The position numbers and the translations under genes were made by a program. From NCBI GenBank assembly GCA_041639705.1, contig JBEQBT010000183.1, positions 1 through 6,957 of the forward strand: a stretch of DNA of 6,957 bases. The letters are read 5' to 3'. This DNA comes from JARDZI01 sp041639705 (lineage in GTDB: Bacteria > Bacillota > Clostridia > Clostridiales > Caloramatoraceae). Positions 5,483-6,957 of this stretch are shown here, in pieces (the stretch's first letter is position 1; every line of letters begins with the position of its first letter). Under the pieces are notes generated by a model. It made no database searches. It was not told the DNA's origin and worked only from the letters and a program-made list of their open reading frames with translations.

Positions 5483-6237
5483 ATGAAAAAAATATTAATT
5501 ACAGGTGGAAACCAGGGAATTGGATACAATATGGTTAAGCAGCTGCTTGCAGATGGCTGCCAAGTAACTGTGTTGGATTTGGAAATAGACCATCTTGAAG
5601 AAATACAAAAAAATTATGAGGACAGGCTATTGCCAATTAAGTGTAATGTGAAGGATGAAGCTGCAATGATGGATTCAATTAAAATAAGTGCAGAAAAATT
5701 TGGAGGCATAGATATTGCAATACATAATGCATGCAGATGTACCTTTGAACCAATGGGAGAGACAAACTATTCAATCTATGAGGATGTTTTTAATGTTAAT
5801 TATTTCGGAGCTCTAAGATTAACAAAAGGGGTTATACCCTATATGGAAAAAGGGGGAAAAGGCAAAATCATTTTCACAAGTTCAGGAGTGGGAGTTATGG
5901 GATTTGTAAACATCAGTCCCTATGCATCAAGTAAGGGTGCTATTGAGTCCCTTGCGAAATGTATGAACATTGAATATCAAAAAAAAGAATTACATTTCAC
6001 ATATTCCATCCCCCTCTTACTCAAACTAAGTCAGCTTCAGGTTTGCCTGTGCCAAAAGAATTTATGGCAGACCCTGTTAAGGTTGGAACCGGACTAGCAA
6101 AACATATTGATAAAAAAAGTTTTATCATCTGTCACAGCTTTGGACAAAAGGTTCAAACCTTAGCATGTTATCTGTTTCCTATTAAAATAGGAAAATTAAT
6201 GAGCAAAATGACTGCAAATTATTCAAAAAATAAATAA
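5483..6237 (+). pseudogene. Short-chain dehydrogenase/reductase (SDR), frameshifted in an A8 run
   Basis: The ATG at 5483 has GAGGTG 8 nt upstream, overlapping the regulator's end. The first frame gives a near-perfect classical SDR N-terminus: TGxxxGxG cofactor loop (TGGNQGIG, 7-14), Asp32 at the end of strand 2 (suggesting NAD rather than NADP), HNAC in place of NNAG (81-84), Asn106, and the catalytic Ser134, Tyr147 and Lys151 (YASSK). After residue ~166 (EYQKK) it leaves the family pattern and stops at 6095-6097. The -1 frame then continues naturally with ITFHIFHPPLTQTK and runs to a stop at 6235-6237 through MADPVKVGTGLAKHI. Joined at A8 (5979-5986), the whole would be about 251 residues, the family norm. 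This is a one-base loss, a sequencing error, or slippage on A-AAA-AAA; I favour a recent mutation or error. It is co-transcribed with the TetR-type regulator. Confidence 0.85.
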
Positions 6238-6238
6238 T

Positions 6239-6255
6239 GCTCCTTAAAAAGGAGC
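6239..6255. terminator. Hairpin ending the TetR-SDR operon, also usable from the rRNA side
   Basis: Perfect 7-bp stem GCTCCTT / AAGGAGC with an AAA loop, directly after the reductase stop. The plus-strand T tract is short (TCTTA). On the minus strand the stem is followed by ATTATTTATTTTTT, a better U tract, so it may act mainly as a second stop for rRNA transcripts. Confidence 0.65.
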
Positions 6256-6260
6256 TCTTA

Positions 6261-6346
6261 TCCGGCATTAACCTACTCTCCCATATCGTCTCCAATACAG
6301 TACCAGTGGTGAATGAAAGTATAAATGACTTTCATCGGGCTTAACC
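6261..6346 (-). pseudogene. Truncated, diverged third copy of 5S rRNA
   Basis: On the minus strand it retains the 3' half of a 5S gene: GGTTAAGCCCG, GGTACT, TGGAGACG, GAGAGTAGG and GCCGGAT in order. The 5' half (helix I 5' strand and helix III) is missing. A foreign 8-bp hairpin (ATGAAAGT/ACTTTCAT, 6313-6335) sits where the stretch after GGTTAAGCCCG should be. Helix IV keeps its pairing despite base changes, as set out under findings. It lies beyond the operon's main terminator, so it is probably not transcribed strongly. It cannot be a working 5S rRNA. Confidence 0.8.
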
Positions 6347-6351
6347 AAAAT

Positions 6352-6382
6352 AAAAAAAGCTTCCTTAAAGGAAACTTTTTTT
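6352..6382. terminator. Strong bidirectional terminator of the rRNA/tRNA cluster
   Basis: A long stem: AAAAAAAG (6352-6359) pairs with CTTTTTTT (6375-6382), one mismatch or wobble follows, then TTCCT/AGGAA closes a TTA or AAA loop. Seven T's on either strand make it work both ways. It sits 2 bp beyond the 3' end of the second 5S gene on the minus strand and is the main stop for the operon. Confidence 0.9.
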
Positions 6383-6384
6383 CA

Positions 6385-6500
6385 TCTGGCAACGATCTAC
6401 TCTTCCATGCCGTCTCCAGCATAGTACCATTGACGTGCCCGGGCTTAACCATCGTGTTCGGAATGGGAACGGGTGTGACCCCGGGGCTATTGCCACCAGA
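6385..6500 (-). rRNA. rrf: 5S ribosomal RNA, promoter-distal copy
   Basis: About 116 nt. Read on the minus strand it starts TCTGGTGGCAATAGC, contains the conserved CCCGTTCCCATTCCGAACACG and GGTTAAG elements and ends GTTGCCAGA, which pairs with the 5' end to close helix I. It differs from the upstream copy at four positions, all transitions; three lie in or near helix I. It is the last gene of the cluster, after tRNA-Ala and just before the terminator. The ends are set by helix I and may be off by 1-2 nt. Confidence 0.95.
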
Positions 6501-6533
6501 TTTAAATATGCCTTACGGCTTTTGTAATAAGTA

Positions 6534-6557
6534 ATAAATTTGCTGACATAAATTTAT
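6534..6557. repeat. AT-rich hairpin between tRNA-Ala and the second 5S gene
   Basis: Perfect 8-bp arms ATAAATTT (6534-6541) and AAATTTAT (6550-6557) with an 8-nt loop, ending 1 bp from the tRNA-Ala 3' end. It lies in a 58-bp transcribed spacer and is probably a processing structure that exposes the tRNA 3' end and the 5S 5' end. No T tract suggests termination. Confidence 0.5.
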
Positions 6558-6558
6558 T

Positions 6559-6634
6559 TGGTGGAGATAAAGAGATTCGAACTCTTGACCCCCTGCTTGC
6601 AAGGCAGGTGCTCTCCCAACTGAGCTATACCCCC
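6559..6634 (-). tRNA. tRNA-Ala (anticodon TGC)
   Basis: 76 nt with the CCA end encoded. The acceptor stem GGGGGTA pairs with TATCTCC using two G-U pairs. The D arm has AGCTCAGTTGGGAGAGC. The anticodon arm CCTGC-CTTGCAA-GCAGG gives anticodon TGC, and the T arm carries GTTCGAATC. It reads GCN alanine codons. It lies between the CAT tRNA and the second 5S gene in the rRNA operon tail, so its supply follows ribosome synthesis. Confidence 0.97.
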
Positions 6635-6653
6635 ATAATAGAAGTTTGATACC

Positions 6654-6703
6654 AGATGTTAGATGTTGGACTTCTAACATCCAACTTCTTGCTTCTAACA
6701 TCT
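6654..6703. repeat. Nested inverted repeat in the spacer between the two tRNA genes
   Basis: Outer arms AGATGTTAGA (6654-6663) and TCTAACATCT (6694-6703) are a perfect 10-bp inverted repeat. Inside, GTTGGA (6665-6670) pairs with TCCAAC (6680-6685). The unit TCTAACATC occurs twice (6673-6681 and 6694-6702), so the spacer is built from short near-copies in both orientations. Part of it is repeated inverted at the right edge of the window. Confidence 0.75.
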
Positions 6704-6708
6704 AAAAT

Positions 6709-6785
6709 TGGTGGGCCTTCAGGGACTCGAACCCCGGACCAACCGGTTATGAGCCGGTTGCTCTAACCAACTGAGCTAAAGGCCC
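6709..6785 (-). tRNA. tRNA with CAT anticodon (Ile2 with lysidine, or elongator Met)
   Basis: 77 nt with encoded CCA. The acceptor stem GGGCCTT pairs with GAAGGCCC-side bases, the D arm is AGCTCAGTTGGTTAGAGC, the anticodon arm ACCGG-CTCATAA-CCGGT, and the T arm has GTTCGAGTC. The CTCATAA loop and the GGxCCTTTAGC start resemble Bacillus tRNA-Ile2, whose C34 is changed to lysidine to read ATA; Firmicute elongator Met tRNAs usually have a TTCATAC loop. The standard call by anticodon alone would be Met. It is not an initiator: the acceptor first pair is a proper G-C. It is cotranscribed with tRNA-Ala. Confidence 0.9.
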
Positions 6786-6788
6786 TTG

Positions 6789-6806
6789 AGTCTCAAATAA
6801 GAGACT
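6789..6806. repeat. Short hairpin between the first 5S and the CAT tRNA
   Basis: Perfect 6-bp arms AGTCTC/GAGACT with a 6-nt loop in a 26-bp spacer, 3 bp from the tRNA 5' end and 5 bp from the 5S 3' end. There is no T tract on the transcribed strand, so it is a likely RNA processing structure rather than a terminator. Confidence 0.5.
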
Positions 6807-6811
6807 GTATA

Positions 6812-6927
6812 TCCGGCAGCGACCTACTCTTCCATGCCGTCTCCAGCATAGTACCATTGGCGTGCCCGGGCTTAACCATCGTGTTCGGAATGGGAACGGG
6901 TGTGACCCCGGGGCTATTGCCACCAGA
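6812..6927 (-). rRNA. rrf: 5S ribosomal RNA, promoter-proximal copy
   Basis: About 116 nt on the minus strand, starting TCTGGTGGCAATAGC and ending GCTGCCGGA, with all conserved 5S elements (CCCGTTCCCATTCCGAACACG, GGTTAAG, TGGAGACGGCAT). It is identical to the other full copy except at four transitions. It is the first gene of the visible cluster; a 23S rRNA gene would be expected upstream, beyond the right edge. Ends are set by helix I pairing. Confidence 0.95.
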
Positions 6928-6957
6928 TAATTTAGATGCAAGAAGTTGGATGTTAGA

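Larger units (their letters stand above)
6673..6957. repeat. 20-bp perfect inverted repeat enclosing a 5S gene and the CAT tRNA gene
   Basis: The 20 bases at 6673-6692 are the exact reverse complement of 6938-6957, the last bases of the window. Similarity resumes inward as ATCTAAA on one side against TTTAGAT on the other, with an extra 7 nt in the left arm. In the transcript the arms would pair and enclose the 5S and tRNA like a processing stalk. The right arm may continue beyond the edge. Confidence 0.8.

Noticed and set aside
6654..6703. CRISPR-like or tandem repeat array in the tRNA spacer
   Set aside because: The units are short, unequal and in both orientations, with no regular spacers and no cas genes; this is inverted-repeat structure in an rRNA spacer.
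6325..6941. Protein-coding frames of 60-70 codons on both strands across the RNA genes
   Set aside because: They run through 5S and tRNA sequences whose RNA identity is clear; their peptides are by-products of these genes.

Overview
The window is AT-rich DNA whose codon use, strong GGAGG-type ribosome binding sites, gene types and 5S/tRNA sequences fit a low-GC Firmicute, most likely Clostridium or a close relative. I cannot name the species. It holds five blocks.

(1) About 1-640, minus strand. The left edge carries the first codons of a tnpB and the 3' end of an IS200/IS605 tnpA. This remnant abuts, and overlaps in another frame, the 3' end of a CadC-type ArsR/SmtB metal sensor whose normal last helix has been replaced. 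Divergent from it is a 93-residue unknown membrane protein (640-921), followed by a bidirectional terminator.

(2) 1044-4508, minus strand. This is a compact five-gene operon read right to left: ECF sigma factor, 105-residue membrane protein (possible anti-sigma or accessory factor), ABC ATPase, ABC-2 type permease, and a second smaller permease. Gaps are 1-3 nt or the genes overlap, so they almost certainly form one transcript. A TGTAAC-16-CGAT element upstream of the sigma gene looks like an ECF promoter and suggests autoregulation. The likely role is an exporter or envelope-defence system controlled by its own sigma factor; the substrate cannot be read from sequence.

(3) 4509-4874. This divergent intergenic region contains an imperfect long hairpin and, on the plus strand, a near-consensus sigma-A promoter with two copies of a 16-bp palindrome placed to block it.

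(4) 4875-6237, plus strand. A TetR-family regulator is followed after 5 nt by a short-chain dehydrogenase/reductase. The reductase gene is split by a frameshift in an A8 run but otherwise has all catalytic residues. The regulator probably controls itself and the reductase through the twin palindromes.

(5) 6239-6957, minus strand. This is the tail of a ribosomal RNA operon, convergent with block 4. In transcription order it reads 5S rRNA, tRNA with CAT anticodon (Ile2 or Met), tRNA-Ala(TGC), second 5S rRNA, strong terminator, then a truncated diverged third 5S and another terminator hairpin. A 23S gene is expected beyond the right edge but is not seen. The spacers contain inverted repeats, including a perfect 20-bp pair that encloses one 5S and one tRNA.
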